This document shows positions 24,091 through 36,665 of a stretch of DNA of 64,000 nt, one piece after another. Each line of letters begins with the position of its first letter. Position 1 is the stretch's first letter. Below the pieces are notes generated by a model, which was given only the letters and a program-made list of their open reading frames with translations, did no database searches and had not been told where the DNA came from. Source of the stretch: Annona cherimola (Eukaryota; Streptophyta; Magnoliopsida; Magnoliales; Annonaceae); assembly GCA_030490835.1 (NCBI GenBank), contig CM059972.1, positions 12,005,764 to 12,069,763 of the forward strand, written 5' to 3'. Both the position numbers and the translations under genes were made by a program.

Positions 24091-24107
24091 CAAATACTGA
24101 TCCTTAC

Positions 24108-25026
24108 TAGGGGTGTAAATAGGGTTGGGTTCAACCCGAGCCCGCATCAACCCGAACTGATTTATACCATGGTTGGGTTGAGGTTTTGGAAATTTGGTTT
24201 TTAAAAAAATGGGTTCAACCCGACCCGATTTTAAAAATGGGTTGGGTTGGGTTAGGGGTCGGTCAACCCGACCCGACCCGATTTCATAAGATATGTATTT
24301 ACATATATTTATGAGAGTGTATTTCATTCATATTGCTTAGATATTTAAATAAAATTGTGTTGAGTTTGGAAATTCGTTTGACTATTTGGTTGTCAAATGT
24401 TGTTTGAATTTATTTGGTTTGGAAATATATTTGGTTAATTAGTTGTGAAATTGTGTTTGGATTATGTGGTTATATTGCATCGTAAATAGGTTGTTTAGAT
24501 ATTTGCTCGCATTGGTGATTTAGAATAACATAACAGGTCAACTGAGAACTTAAGATGTTTGTAGCTTTGATTGGAAGCCAACTAAGAAGGTAAGTAAGAC
24601 TATAATATTCATTTTTCTATTTTGTATAATTTACTGTAATAATTTTACTTGGCTTTCACTTTTTGACTTGCAGAAGACATCGATTGCTCAAAAATACAAA
24701 AACAAAAAAACGAATCAATTACTAAACTTATCCTCCACTTTTGAGCTATGTAGAACTTTTATTGGTACTTATTGTTTTTATAATTATAATTATTTTTATT
24801 ATTTTAGAAATTCAGGTGAACAAAACTTTAACTAGCATTGATAACATGTGTAATCTATTAGCCCGATTTCTAACCCGAACCGAACCGATTTTGAGGTGGG
24901 TTGAAATATGGTTGGGTTAAGATGTGAAAAGTAGGGTTGAAAGTAGGGTTGGGTTGTGATTTTACAAGGTGGGTTAGGGTTGTATTTGTGCCAACCCGAG
25001 TCAACCCGACCCGATTTACACCCCTA
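24108..25026. mobile_element. Non-autonomous hAT-like element, 919 bp
   Basis: Both ends read TAGGGGTGTAAAT (13 bp exact, right end in reverse complement), followed by GGGTTGGGTT-type subterminal motifs. An exact 8-bp duplication, ATCCTTAC, lies at 24100-24107 and 25027-25034. Dense AACCCGACCCG motifs mark both subterminal regions and the core is AT-rich. It lies 0.5 kb upstream of the GH3 gene and might influence its promoter. No transposase. Confidence 0.87.
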
Positions 25027-25034
25027 ATCCTTAC

Positions 25035-25558
25035 CTTCCAGAAGGCAGAAACCGACGTCACTCAGAAATCCAAGTCAAACGCAGAACAGGCGAAAGCCGA
25101 CGGAAATTTCCATTCTTTCACATGCAACCGTACGAATGAATTGACTCCATTCCATCAATTAATCAAAACATGTCCACTGTATGAAACACCCCCTATCTTT
25201 ATTTTATATTTCTGATAATCTTTTCAACAATTTTACACAAATTAATTCATCGTACATTTAAAATAGGCTAAAAATCTCACAAAATCCGAAATTTTCATTT
25301 CGGTCATCGAGATTTTACAAATATCTTCTCCATTATTTAGGATGTCCAGTATCCGTCTTGCTAAAAAGCATTTAACGGATTAGATATATCAAAAAACTAT
25401 ACATAGCAACTCATTAGTTGGGTGTACGGGAGTTTGTTGGTACAACCGATTGTGGGGAGCAACGCGTGGCTATTTATGCTGGATACAGCGAAATCCGTCC
25501 TCTGTACAGGCTCCGTCGTATGCTATCGGGCATCGGTGCTTTCTCCGTCGCTCTCACC
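25035..25558. other. Upstream region of the GH3 gene
   Basis: About 520 bp between the hAT-like element and the GH3 start; it should hold the proximal promoter and leader. No canonical TATA box stands out and I did not find a clear TGTCTC auxin-response element. Confidence 0.45.
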
Positions 25559-28212
25559 ATGTCCGACGAAGCCATCCTAACAGCGCTGGAGGACTCGACA
25601 CGGAACGCGCCCGAGCATCAGCTTCGCACCCTTCAGAGTATCCTCGAGCACAACCGCCGCGCGGGCTATCTCGCGGCCCGTTTCAACGGCTGCGATGGGC
25701 CCGTCGACGCCGCCGCCTTCAAGCGCCTCGTTTCCATCTCTTCCTACGCCGACTACGTCGGCATCATCGAGGCCATGGCCCGCGGAGATCATGACCAACC
25801 GCCCATCCTGTCCGTTGATCCTCTCGTCTGCTTCTTCTATAGGTACTTACGTAAGACCGGCCCCGTCGGAACCATAATAACTGCCAGCTCTGTTGTCTGT
25901 TTCATTGAGAATCAGGTGGGCCCCACTTTGGGGGACTGCCAATTTTTGAGAAAAATGTTCTTCAGAATCAGACTAATTGCATGATGGAGATCTCTCATTT
26001 TTTGGGGGTGGTGTGGCTGTTTCTCGATGAATGGGAACTGTGACGATTGCAGTTGTGTGCAAATGCAATCCTATATGCTTGAGTCTTTGAGATGCTGGAA
26101 TTTGGTCCGGTAAAAGTGAAGATTCGGAGGTCTTCACCATTTTTAAAGAATCAGTTGGAGCTTTGCAAGAGTTTGAAGATCGGAAGGAAGGTTCTACCAT
26201 TTTAAACGAATACACAATTGAAGTTTTGGTCTAATTGTCTAGAATTTGTCGGTTTAGGGATGAATTCTTGCAATCTGAATTTGATACTTGTGGGTCCGCT
26301 TGATGAATGAGACAGATTCTCCAATTGTGCACCAGCGAAGAAATTATTTAAAAACTTGCTGAATTTGCCGTCTTATGTTGACTGTTACATACGCATGTTT
26401 TCGCGTGGCAAATCAACAAGCCAGCTCTAGAAATTATCAATAAATGTCAATAGATTTTTTATGTTTGAGGTGCTTAAGTAGTTATACACACAAACGTAAG
26501 AGTCGTACCATTTGTAATTTTTCGGTCGCACAGCTAATTTTCTGAAGTGCATCAGTTCAGGGACAAGTTCTTCCAGGCCAAAGATGATTCCGTACTTCGA
26601 TTCAAAGCTTGGAAAAGAAGCATCATCCCTAGCCCACCAGATTGGCCCTGCACTCGTTAGAAGGTAATTACAAATTAAATATAGGTACAGTAACTATCTG
26701 TTCCTCACTAATTTAACACCCCTAATCTTGTGGAGCACATCTCGGATGAACATTACTTCGTCTCATGGATGTTTCATTCCAATCCTAACATTGGCACAAA
26801 TGGAAGAACTGTCTAAATAAAATTTGCTCCTTCCAAAGCCGAGCTTGATTGGATAAGATGGCTAAGTCACCAAATTGTTCATCTTCTTCAGGTTGTTTCC
26901 TCCTAGAGAATCCAAGAACAAAGGCCTTTGGTTTTTTTACCCTGGGCGTGTTACTGAGACTGAAGGTGGGACAAAGGTCATGGCTGCCTCGGCGTTTCCT
27001 TTCCATACTAATAGCCAGGGCAAAAGGATGCTGCTTTCTGTGTGCATCAGTCCACCAGAAGTTCTTCTAGGATCAGATATCCATCAGCAGACCTATTGCC
27101 ATCTTCTTTGTGGCCTTCGTGGCTTTGAGGATATAGACTGTATACGTGCCCCTTATGCTGCAGGACTAGTCCAGGCCTTAAGCCTTCTAGAATCTAAGTG
27201 GTTTCAGCTCTGCGACAATATCGAAAATGGGATGGTCAGTCCAGAAATAACAGATGTTGCAATGAGGAAGGCTGTGGAAGACTTCCTTGGTGGTCCCCAA
27301 CCAGAGATAGCGAAGAGGATCAGGTGCATTTGTGAAGGAGGCACATGGGATGGAATCCTGATCAAGCTGTGGCCCCAACTGCGCTATATTTCCTGTGTCA
27401 CAACTGGAAGCATGGAGCAGTACTATCCTAAGCTCAAGTTCTATACAGGTGATAATGTAGCGTTGTTGGGTGGTGACTACTTCACTTCTGAGTGTGCCGT
27501 TGCCATCAACATGGAACGCACAAATCCACCACAGCTCACAAAATTCGTCATGATTCCAACTGCGGCTTATTTTGAATTCCTCCCATTTGATTTGGAGACA
27601 GACATTTGTGCTACTGAGGCAGTGGATTTCTCAGGCATTGAGGTAGGGAAAATGTATGAGGTGGTTGCAACTACTTACAGAGGCCTGTACCGATACCGTC
27701 TGGGTGACATTATTAAGGTCGTTGGCTTTTATAATTCATCTCCTGAAATTGAGTTTGTTATGCGGACTCCAAAAGGTGCTGGAGAGATTATAACTGAGAA
27801 GGACTTGGTCTCAGCCATGGGAAGATTGCAGTCTGTGCTCAGAAAGGAAGCCAAGCCGGAAATTGTGGAGTTTGCGAGTTTCTTAGACTTGGAATCAAGC
27901 CAAAAACATATAGTGGTTTTTGTTGAATTAAGAGGTGAATTGGAGGAAATGATGGGAGATCTTAGAAGGAGCTGTTTGTTCTTAGAAGGTTGTTTTGGGA
28001 GTATTTATAAGGTGCAAAGGAGGAAGGGGGATATTGGTCCTGTTAAGATATCAGTGGTGCAGCCAGGCAGCTTTGATAATTTACTGCAGGCAGCAGTCGA
28101 GAATGGTGCACCAGCCAGTCAGTATAAGCCACCAAAGATTCTTAGAAACGATGCTATGATTGATACATTGAAGAGATCTACTATTGTGAGTGTTCAACAA
28201 GATTCTTTGTAA
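25559..28212 (+). CDS. GH3-family acyl-acid amido synthetase (three exons)
   Basis: GH3 enzymes adenylate carboxylic-acid hormones (auxin, jasmonate, benzoates) and conjugate them to amino acids in the cytosol. Exons at 25559-25842, 26556-26663 and 26892-28212 join in frame across GT-AG introns (713 and 228 bp) to give 570 residues, near the family's usual 570-610. Visible motifs: ATP motif I SSGTSSSRPK (95-104), LGGPQPEIA (263-271), GSMEQYYPKLKFYTGD (303-318), motif II as YFTSE (327-331, usually Y-A/G-S-S-E), motif III YRYRLGD (397-403), and the C-terminal GSFDNLLQAAVENGA-type signature. The start MSDEAILTALEDSTRNA was chosen because GH3s begin close to this helix; an in-frame ATG 47 codons upstream (25418) adds sequence unlike the family. 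Exon 1 is much more GC-rich than the rest. Substrate cannot be assigned: auxin, jasmonate and benzoate classes all remain possible. Confidence 0.92.
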
Positions 28213-29399
28213 AGAAAATGACTGAAACCGTTGGTTACTTTGTCCCTGTCTGCATTGCTGCTAGCCCCTCCAGATGGAGAATTCTCTTACATTTGTTGTA
28301 GAATCAAATAATTTCAGGAGTTTATGTCAAAAAAATAATTTTAGGATCTTAGTGGAATGAATACATACATGAAGACACTGTTGGTAGCAGAACCATGTGT
28401 TTGGATTCACTGCTGAATTTATATATATATTTATATTTTGGGAATGGAAAAGTTCCATCATTGGATTCACAAAAGGAGCCTGTCCATTTCGCTCTCTCAT
28501 TTGGGGAAACGGTGGGAGGGGAGGCCATTCACTGCTGAATTGGAATGCAATAAATGGAACTAATAAGAGGAGTGGAAAATCTGTGTATGTTTTCCTGTAT
28601 TGTAACATTGCAATTAGCCATAACGTATATTTTCATTGTCCATTTACTTCAAGAGTCTCTCATCGGTTCTGTAATTACTAATTAGGAGAATATTAGAATG
28701 ACACGTGGGTTTATTTACTTGGAGGACCGGACCACATCAAGCACTCTTAGACAAAAGATGAGTGCTCCATCAGATGGTTAGAAAATTCAGGTACAAGAAA
28801 AAAAATCGCTTTAAGGAAACTTCAATACCGGTAACAAGGCTTTGGCAGTTACTGTAGTTGTCAAACCTAGGTGAGGAGTCTTTTTTTATTTTCCTTTTCG
28901 CTAGGTGATAGGTCCTTTTTTTTTTTTTTTTTTTTGGATGAATCACTAGGTGATAGGTCTTGGATGACTTAAACTGTCGCTTGTTGGGGCAACGACATAT
29001 GATCCGACAGACTAAATGATGCAAGAGTAAGAGAAAGAGAAGAAAAGATTGAAACCCAAAAAAAAACAAAAAAAAAGGATAACATTAAAGAAAGGAATGA
29101 AACAAAAGAGGCAAACTAACCAACAAAAACTTTTGTGCATGATTTACCCCATTTTTAGGAAATCGATAGATTAAAAAAAAAGACTTTAAAACTGCCCTGG
29201 AATAGAAAATTCAAATTAAATAACAATATAATTTAAATTATTCATCAAATTTAAATCCAAAAATAAAATAAAATAAAAATATCTCATTTGTATGATTGCA
29301 GCCAAAATATTTGCATATTGGACACGAGGCAACATAATCTTCATCGTTAACAAGGACACTCTATTTAACTAACTTGGGGAAGTAGGAGCATTTGTCTGT
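28213..29399. other. GH3 3' flank and spacer
   Basis: The first few hundred bases probably hold the GH3 3' UTR. A T run lies near 28917-28936 and poly-A-rich DNA at 29050-29110. No other gene is visible. Confidence 0.5.
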
Positions 29400-29806
29400 T
29401 TATAAGAACATCCCACATTTGTTAGGATGAAAGAGGGAGTCTGTACTATAAGTAGAGGCCGCTAGTAACTCTGTCGAGGCGCCTTTTGAATTACTCAGAA
29501 TGATAAAACCATGCGGGTTAAGGCCCAAAGCGGACAATACCTGCGACAGTTAGGCCCCGATGGTATCAGAGCAGACTCCCGATATCCTGCTAGTGTGTCT
29601 AGCGAGGACGCTGGAGCCCCAATGGAGTGAATGTAACATCCTACATCAGTTAAGATGAAGAAGGGAACCTGGACTATAAGTGGAGGCTGCTGGTAACTCT
29701 GTCGATGCGCCTTTTGGAGTACATTCAGGGTACTCAGAATGACAAAACCGTGCGGGCTAAGGCCCAAAGTAGACAATACCTACGACAATTGAGTCTAGGC
29801 GTTACA
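29400..29806 (+). mobile_element. TRIM-like miniature LTR retrotransposon
   Basis: Two direct repeats of about 160-175 bp (about 29400-29558 and 29632-29806) share CTATAAGT-GAGGC, GTAACTCTGTCGA, GCGCCTTTTG, TACTCAGAATGA and AAGGCCCAAAG. Right after the first comes TGGTATCAGAGC (29561-29572), the standard primer-binding site complementary to initiator methionine tRNA. The second repeat starts TGTAACATCC and ends GCGTTACA, a TG...CA boundary. Only about 60 bp of internal DNA remain, so it encodes nothing, as in TRIM elements. The target-site duplication is not clear and the first repeat's outer end is degraded. Confidence 0.78.
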
Positions 29807-30404
29807 GTTATATAGACTTAAAACAATTAAATAGGTACAACGTGGTCTCCATGAACGCATAATGGCTTATGTTGGACCTGCTGGATTGGTCCATTTTCCA
29901 TTTGTGATGCAGTAGTGCTGTATTACACCGTAGAAAAATGCCCTAGCCACCAAGGTAAGATATGCTGCCTTACTTGGCTTTTGGCATTCTGGAAAGGGCG
30001 AGGAAAATAAATGCAACATTTTAACTACTTTTATCCAATTTTCCAAATTTTTTAAATCTTTCAATATAGCTAATTTTATCTATTTCAAGTTTGTTTCCTT
30101 TACTCCTAGTCATTACTCCTATAAAATCACACCATTCTCTTACTTTTTAATGAAGTAATGAATTAATCAAGTCATCTAAGGAATTGTATGATCACCAAAA
30201 ATCTTAATAAAAAAATGGAAATTTGGTTTCTGTCGCCTTATCAAGGAACATACGCTGAACATGCAAAGCATGCTAAATTGCATCTCCAAAACACTGTGTG
30301 ATGTTTTGATGAGGTTTTTGGCATATGCCTAGGTCAGTGGAATTTGCACTTTTCAATTCTTTGAGTTTCATATTGACCCCGGATGACTTCCAAGTTTTAG
30401 AAAT
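29807..30404. other. Intergenic spacer
   Basis: About 600 bp without a recognised gene or element. Confidence 0.5.
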
Positions 30405-30407
30405 TTA

Positions 30408-30697
30408 GGGTGTGTTTGGTTGGGGCTAAAACTTTTGATGAAAAGTTTATGAGATAGAAGTTGTCACATTGATAGAAAATGATGTGATATAATAGGAGTA
30501 ATGATGAGAAGTAAAGAGAATAAAGTTAAAATAGATAGGTTAGTTGTATAGATAGTTGTGTAGAAATTATTGAAAAGTAGGGTAGTTTGTATAGAAAAAT
30601 GTGAAAAATAATTAAAAAATATGGTAGTTATGGAGAGTGAAAAGTTTTGTATTGAAAAGTTTTTGTTGACATGTTTATATCCCAAACAAACACACCC
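30408..30697. mobile_element. Tourist-like MITE (PIF/Harbinger type), 290 bp
   Basis: The ends GGGTGTGTTTGG and, in reverse complement, GGGTGTGTTTGTTTGGG are flanked by TTA on both sides (30405-30407 and 30698-30700). The interior has ACTTTTGATGAAAAGTTT at the left and inverted GAAAAGTTT motifs at the right. This is the best-preserved copy in the window; relatives lie at 11200, 22564 and 58135. Confidence 0.85.
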
Positions 30698-30700
30698 TTA

Positions 30701-30987
30701 GTATGGTTCAAGAAAGCGCTAGTCTGACTAACTTATGATATAAAACAACCAAGTAAAATGTCCTTATAGTATCCAAAATGCATAAGATCACTCATTTAGA
30801 CATCAACATATTTTTATTTCTTACGAGAAAGTCAAGCAATATGTGCTACCGATTTAGGATTTTTTAGTCACTCCACGTTACCAGTTAACCGTGTTAGGAT
30901 TCGAGCCAGCAATTTTATTGAACTTAAAACCGTATCGAGCAAATATGAAATCTAAGGGTCAAATGAAGCAAATTTTCACAAAATTGA
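30701..30987. other. Spacer before the solo LTR
   Basis: No recognised content. Confidence 0.4.
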
Positions 30988-31640
30988 GGTACTGTATCAC
31001 CCGCCGCGAGCGCTACGATGGGCTCGGAATGGTTTCCCGGGCCTTAGAAATCTGGATCGTGTTGGACAACAACGTGGGCTTAGTTTTCCTGCATCCAAAT
31101 GGGGTAAAACGCGTTAGGATTCACGGTTTTTGGATAAATCTGGCATATGGGCGTTTTCTCGTGATTTCGGCAGCATAACGGCTAAGACGTGACTTTCCGT
31201 ACACGGATCAAGTCACAAATCCGGCAGCATAACGGCAGCGTATTATGCTGGAATCTGTGGACCCGCGTGCACCCGCCTTGCCGAGGTGTTAACTCAAACA
31301 CGCACGCAAAAATAAAGAAAAAAACAGAGTCGTCACTGATCTTTAAAGGGATATCAGCCCCTGTTTAGTGAAATAAGGCACTAGTCGTACAAAGTTCGGG
31401 TTCCGGCCTTCGGGTTGAAGCAAATATGGCAAAATATGCCAACCCGAGGCGGTTTACATGGCCGTGAAAAGGGAGAAAATGAAAGACTTGAGAGAATGGG
31501 AGAGATGGAAAAGAAAAAAATGGGAAGAGAGGCGTGGAGCTTGACGAGCGGGAAAACCGGGACGCCGGGGCTATGCTGCAGACTCTCGTCCTCCCCTATG
31601 GGATGCCTCTCCAAGTGTCTTGAATGAGAGGGGGGCTCCT

Positions 31641-31650
31641 CCTTTTATAG
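31641..31650 (-). promoter_or_regulatory. TATA box of the solo LTR
   Basis: CTATAAAAGG read on the minus strand, about 450 bp into the LTR; marks the likely U3/R boundary just downstream. Confidence 0.6.
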
Positions 31651-31718
31651 ATGTAGGAGTGGGCTTTTGGGCCACTTGGGGTCATGGACTTGGTCCATGG
31701 GCTTGGACTTGAGTTGGG

Positions 31719-31840
31719 ATCATGGGCCTTCGGCCATTTGAAGGCTCGGACTTGATCTATATACTTGAGTTTGGGTTGAGATCATGGGCCTTGGGCCACT
31801 TGAAGGGTTTGGACTTGGTCCATATGCTTGAGTTTGGTGG
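31719..31840. repeat. Tandem repeat within the LTR, about 60-bp unit
   Basis: Two adjacent units each begin ATCATGGGCCTT and continue GGCCA-TTGAAGG, GGACTTG-TC and TACTTGAGTTTGG or a close variant. A partial third unit lies upstream (31681-31718). It sits in the U3 part of the LTR and may act as an enhancer-like array. Confidence 0.75.
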
Positions 31841-32106
31841 ACTTGAGTTTGGCTAAGCCCGTTGTTTTTGGGTGGGCCGTTGTGGAGCCCGTTGAGGTGG
31901 CCTATAGCAACTTCGCTCTTTTGTGGGTCTGGTCTGGTTTGTTAAAAAGCCTGCTTCGAGGCTTGTTGGAGTTTTGCTCCCGTGGGCTGAGTTCGGAAGG
32001 GCCTGCTTAGCTTGCTTAAACCTCATTTTGCCTTGAATTTGTTTGGGCTTGGGACCTTTTCCATTTTATCCATTTTTGGGCCCAAAGGTGGGGTGTCAAC
32101 AGGTAC

Positions 32107-32585
32107 CCATATGCAAAAAATCCCTGATTTGAATTTTGATGTCATCCCATTCCCGTTTCCCATTTCTCATTTCCAAAAATTGGCACCTTCTAATTTGGAC
32201 TATCTGGCCTTTCATCCTACGGTTAGACAACGAATCACGGAGGCCATGGAATATATGCACACCGCACAGCTGACAAACGGAAATTTCATGACAACCTGGA
32301 TATACATTGGACGACTCTCAAACAAGTATCAGAATTATTGGTATATTAGTTCTTTTTGTCCGCAATGCGAATCACAACTTGCATTTGATTATCATTTAAA
32401 ACTAATTAATATTATCTATCACAATATACATAATTACGGAACTGATTCAATGCAAACGGTTGCATGCAGTCACTCCATGCAACCGGATCATTTTCAATGA
32501 AATTTGATATTTTCATTACATTTATATATCATCTTCAACATTCAACATAATTTCGTTTATTACATCAAGAATTATGTTGATTGGA
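32107..32585. other. Spacer between the solo LTR and the MULE
   Basis: An open frame on the plus strand starts inside the LTR and runs through most of this stretch to 32500; it has no recognisable similarity. Confidence 0.4.
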
Positions 32586-33293
32586 AACTTACATGAGACA
32601 TGATCACCTGCGGCCAAGCTAAGAGCCTGGAAACGTCATTTACCATGTGCCCCACTGCGCAAAGCCATCCGATTACATTCATGTGATGGGAACCGTCGGA
32701 TAGAATGTAGCTTTGCTTTTCACTGCAAGTCCCTAAGCGGGGGCCCTTCTGAAAAAATGACAAAACTGAAATCCCGTCTCAGTATTTCATCTCTTATTTT
32801 CAACTCTCCCTGCACATATATCTTCTATCTCATTTCCCTTTCTCTCTCTACCCTAGAAAACTAATCTAAATCACAACTGCTCTGTCTGTCGTTGGTGGCA
32901 GCTCTTGACAACAGCAATGTGAAAAGAGTGGCGGTTTCTATTTTTTCTATATTGCTCTCTTCGAGTGTTTTTAAATCATTGGTATTGATAGCTAAAGGTA
33001 GTTGCCATTTTTTTGACCTCCTAGCCTGTCTTGGGAAGTAGGTGAAGGTGGTTAAAGGCTTGATAGGATTCTGGACCGACAAAACATGAGCATTTACAGA
33101 TATGGTGTAAAGAAGGGGATGATAAATCAACAATGATAAATGTTGTTGCAAATGATACAAATCAACAATGATAAATGCTGCAATTGGTATGAATGAGCTA
33201 CCTGAAGAAAGAATTAATAAATATGGTGTGAAGAAGGGGATTAGGGTGGAGGAATCCCTTTCTTGCAATGGTTAGAGTAATTCTAGAATTTTG

Positions 33294-34103
33294 GAAAGTT
33301 TTACTACAAGCTTTTCTAATTTTGATGGTTGCTTGCTTTCACTTCTATCGGTAGTTCATACTTTTGAGCAGCAGTAAATTGAAGGCAGTGAACTTTGAAG
33401 TCATTTTCAAGCTGTATTGGTGTATACTTTGTTGTAGCATTAGCATTCCTGCATTCTCAGCTCTAGTGGATGGAGTGTAGGATGCCTAACATTTTTGGAC
33501 TAGTGGCTTTTGATTGATCTTGGCATTGATCGCAACCAAGAATGTCAAGGGCATTGAATTGAGACATGGTGGATTGTTTTGTGATTGAAAAATAGAAATT
33601 TAGAATGACACTTAGGTTCTTGTGAGTTGTGAACTTTGTACTAATAATGTAATGATTCCCAAAAATGTAATAGTTAATATTGATTGTTTAGACTTATTAT
33701 ATTATAGAACGGAAAAGTTCGTATTAGAATTTATATTCTTCATATCTTTCATCAGGAAATATAGCATGTAACATGATTTTGTTGTGAATGAACAAAATAA
33801 GTTATCAACCATACAATTTTCTTGTTCCAAATGCTTCATAGTCATGTTCTGCTATTGGGCTGATTCGGTTTGAGAAAATCCAGATTATAATTGAAGTTGT
33901 ATGAAAATCTGTGCATATTACATCTAAAAAACCATCAACATTAAATATTCTATAGAATCCACATGCTGAAAGTATGATAGGTGCCATAAATTTTGTGTCC
34001 TTTTTTAGTTATCTTCTTTCATTTCAATGCACTTCAACAATCCACCAAAAGTTTGAACAAAATGGTCAATACAAAAGCTTTCATTTGAATGCGGCAAACC
34101 ATC
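33294..34103. other. Unassigned interior of the outer MULE
   Basis: About 0.8 kb between the left TIR and the SINE. Short open frames on both strands lack recognisable domains. It could be captured host DNA or a decayed transposase; I cannot tell. Confidence 0.4.
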
Positions 34104-34122
34104 CAAGGTTTGCACAGGGTTT

Positions 34123-34359
34123 TTTTTTTATTGGAGTATATTTACAACATATCTCAACACATATCACATTCAAAGTTCTGAGACAATTCTAACAATATTT
34201 CCAAAGGGAGACCACCAGCTCCCAACCGAACAAGGGGGACCACACATGCCCCCACGGAAATTTTTTGGTTCGAAATCCCATGCGGGATTCGAACACGCGA
34301 CGGGCGGAACGAAAGTTTTCGTTCCGTGCCCGTCGACCAAACGAGCGCAGCTCGTTTGG
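34123..34359 (-). mobile_element. tRNA-derived SINE, copy A
   Basis: Read on the minus strand it begins with a short hairpin (AACGAGC...GCTCGTTTGGT, box A-like), carries a box B-like GTTCGAATCCCGC and ends in the family tail GTTGAGATATGTTGTAAA plus an A run. An exact 19-bp direct repeat starting CAAGGTTTGCACAGGG lies at 34104-34122 and 34360-34378. It inserted inside the outer MULE. Confidence 0.87.
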
Positions 34360-35123
34360 CAAGGTTTGCACAGGGTTTGAAACAATGACAATAAACCAAG
34401 GAAAGAAAATCAGCACATATTAAATGTATGGCAAGCAAAATGGTAGATAATAGTAATTAGGAATTTGGTATGTGGTCCATAGACCTACTTTAAAATTTTA
34501 TTATGGCAGGAAGCATTGTCATGAAGCTCACAACATCTAAATTCCTCTATCTTGTCATTCTTGGAAGAATGTGTATCTCTTTCACATTGTTGGTCGCACC
34601 AGTCTCAAGAAAATGTCTTGCAACATCCAGTTCCATACTCTCTAGACTGTAAGTACCACTCAAGTAAAATATAAGATCACCTGCAAGGAGAGATGATCAT
34701 CTACGACCGGTCGGTCGAACGCAACTCCTCCGACCAGCGCTCGTAGCCGTCGGATCATGCGGGTTGATTGGGAACCGTTGGATCGCGAGGCATCTTGACT
34801 GCGCGGAGACAGGGGCATTAAATGCTGGAAAAAAACATCCCAGCCCCTGTCAGTTGTAATATTGCCTGACAAAGCCCTCCCGCACCTCTCTCCCTCCCGC
34901 TCAGTCTCTCTCCCTCGACCCTCTCTCCCGCTGCCTGGATCTCTCTCTCCTGCACCTCTCTCGTCTCCCCCGGCTCGGTCTCTCTCCCTTGCCACTCTCT
35001 CTGCCGCTCTGTTCTTCTCTCCCGCTCGGGCTGTCAGTGTCGGAAATTTCAAATAAATATCAAAATCACATCTGATGTCTAGGTAAAAAGTTAGCGCAAA
35101 CTCAAAAGACTACGTCTTAATCA

Positions 35124-36665
<1,542 letters not shown>

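Larger units (their letters stand above)
30993..32101 (-). mobile_element. Solo LTR, 1.1 kb
   Basis: On the minus strand it starts TGTTGACACCCC and ends GGGTGATACA (TG...CA), and a 5-bp duplication, GGTAC, flanks it exactly (30988-30992 and 32102-32106). No internal domain, primer-binding site or second LTR lies beside it, so the internal region was probably removed by LTR-LTR recombination. A TATA box (CTATAAAAGG, 31641-31650, minus) fits an LTR promoter. The upstream part of the LTR holds about two tandem copies of a 60-bp unit. Gypsy or Copia membership cannot be decided without internal sequence. Confidence 0.88.

Noticed and set aside
28770..29069. 99-codon minus-strand frame
   Set aside because: Runs through homopolymer T/A tracts, giving poly-Lys; not a plausible protein.
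34180..34370. A possible tRNA gene on the minus strand
   Set aside because: A box B-like GTTCGAATCCC is present but no cloverleaf can be formed; the flanking 19-bp duplication and A tail show a SINE. The same applies to 50183-50477 and 54645-54894.
34660..35056. Arg/Glu/Gly-rich and Ser/Pro/Leu-rich frames
   Set aside because: Translations of the pyrimidine-rich arm of the Pack-MULE TIR; the opposite arm (36537-37136) gives mirror-image frames.
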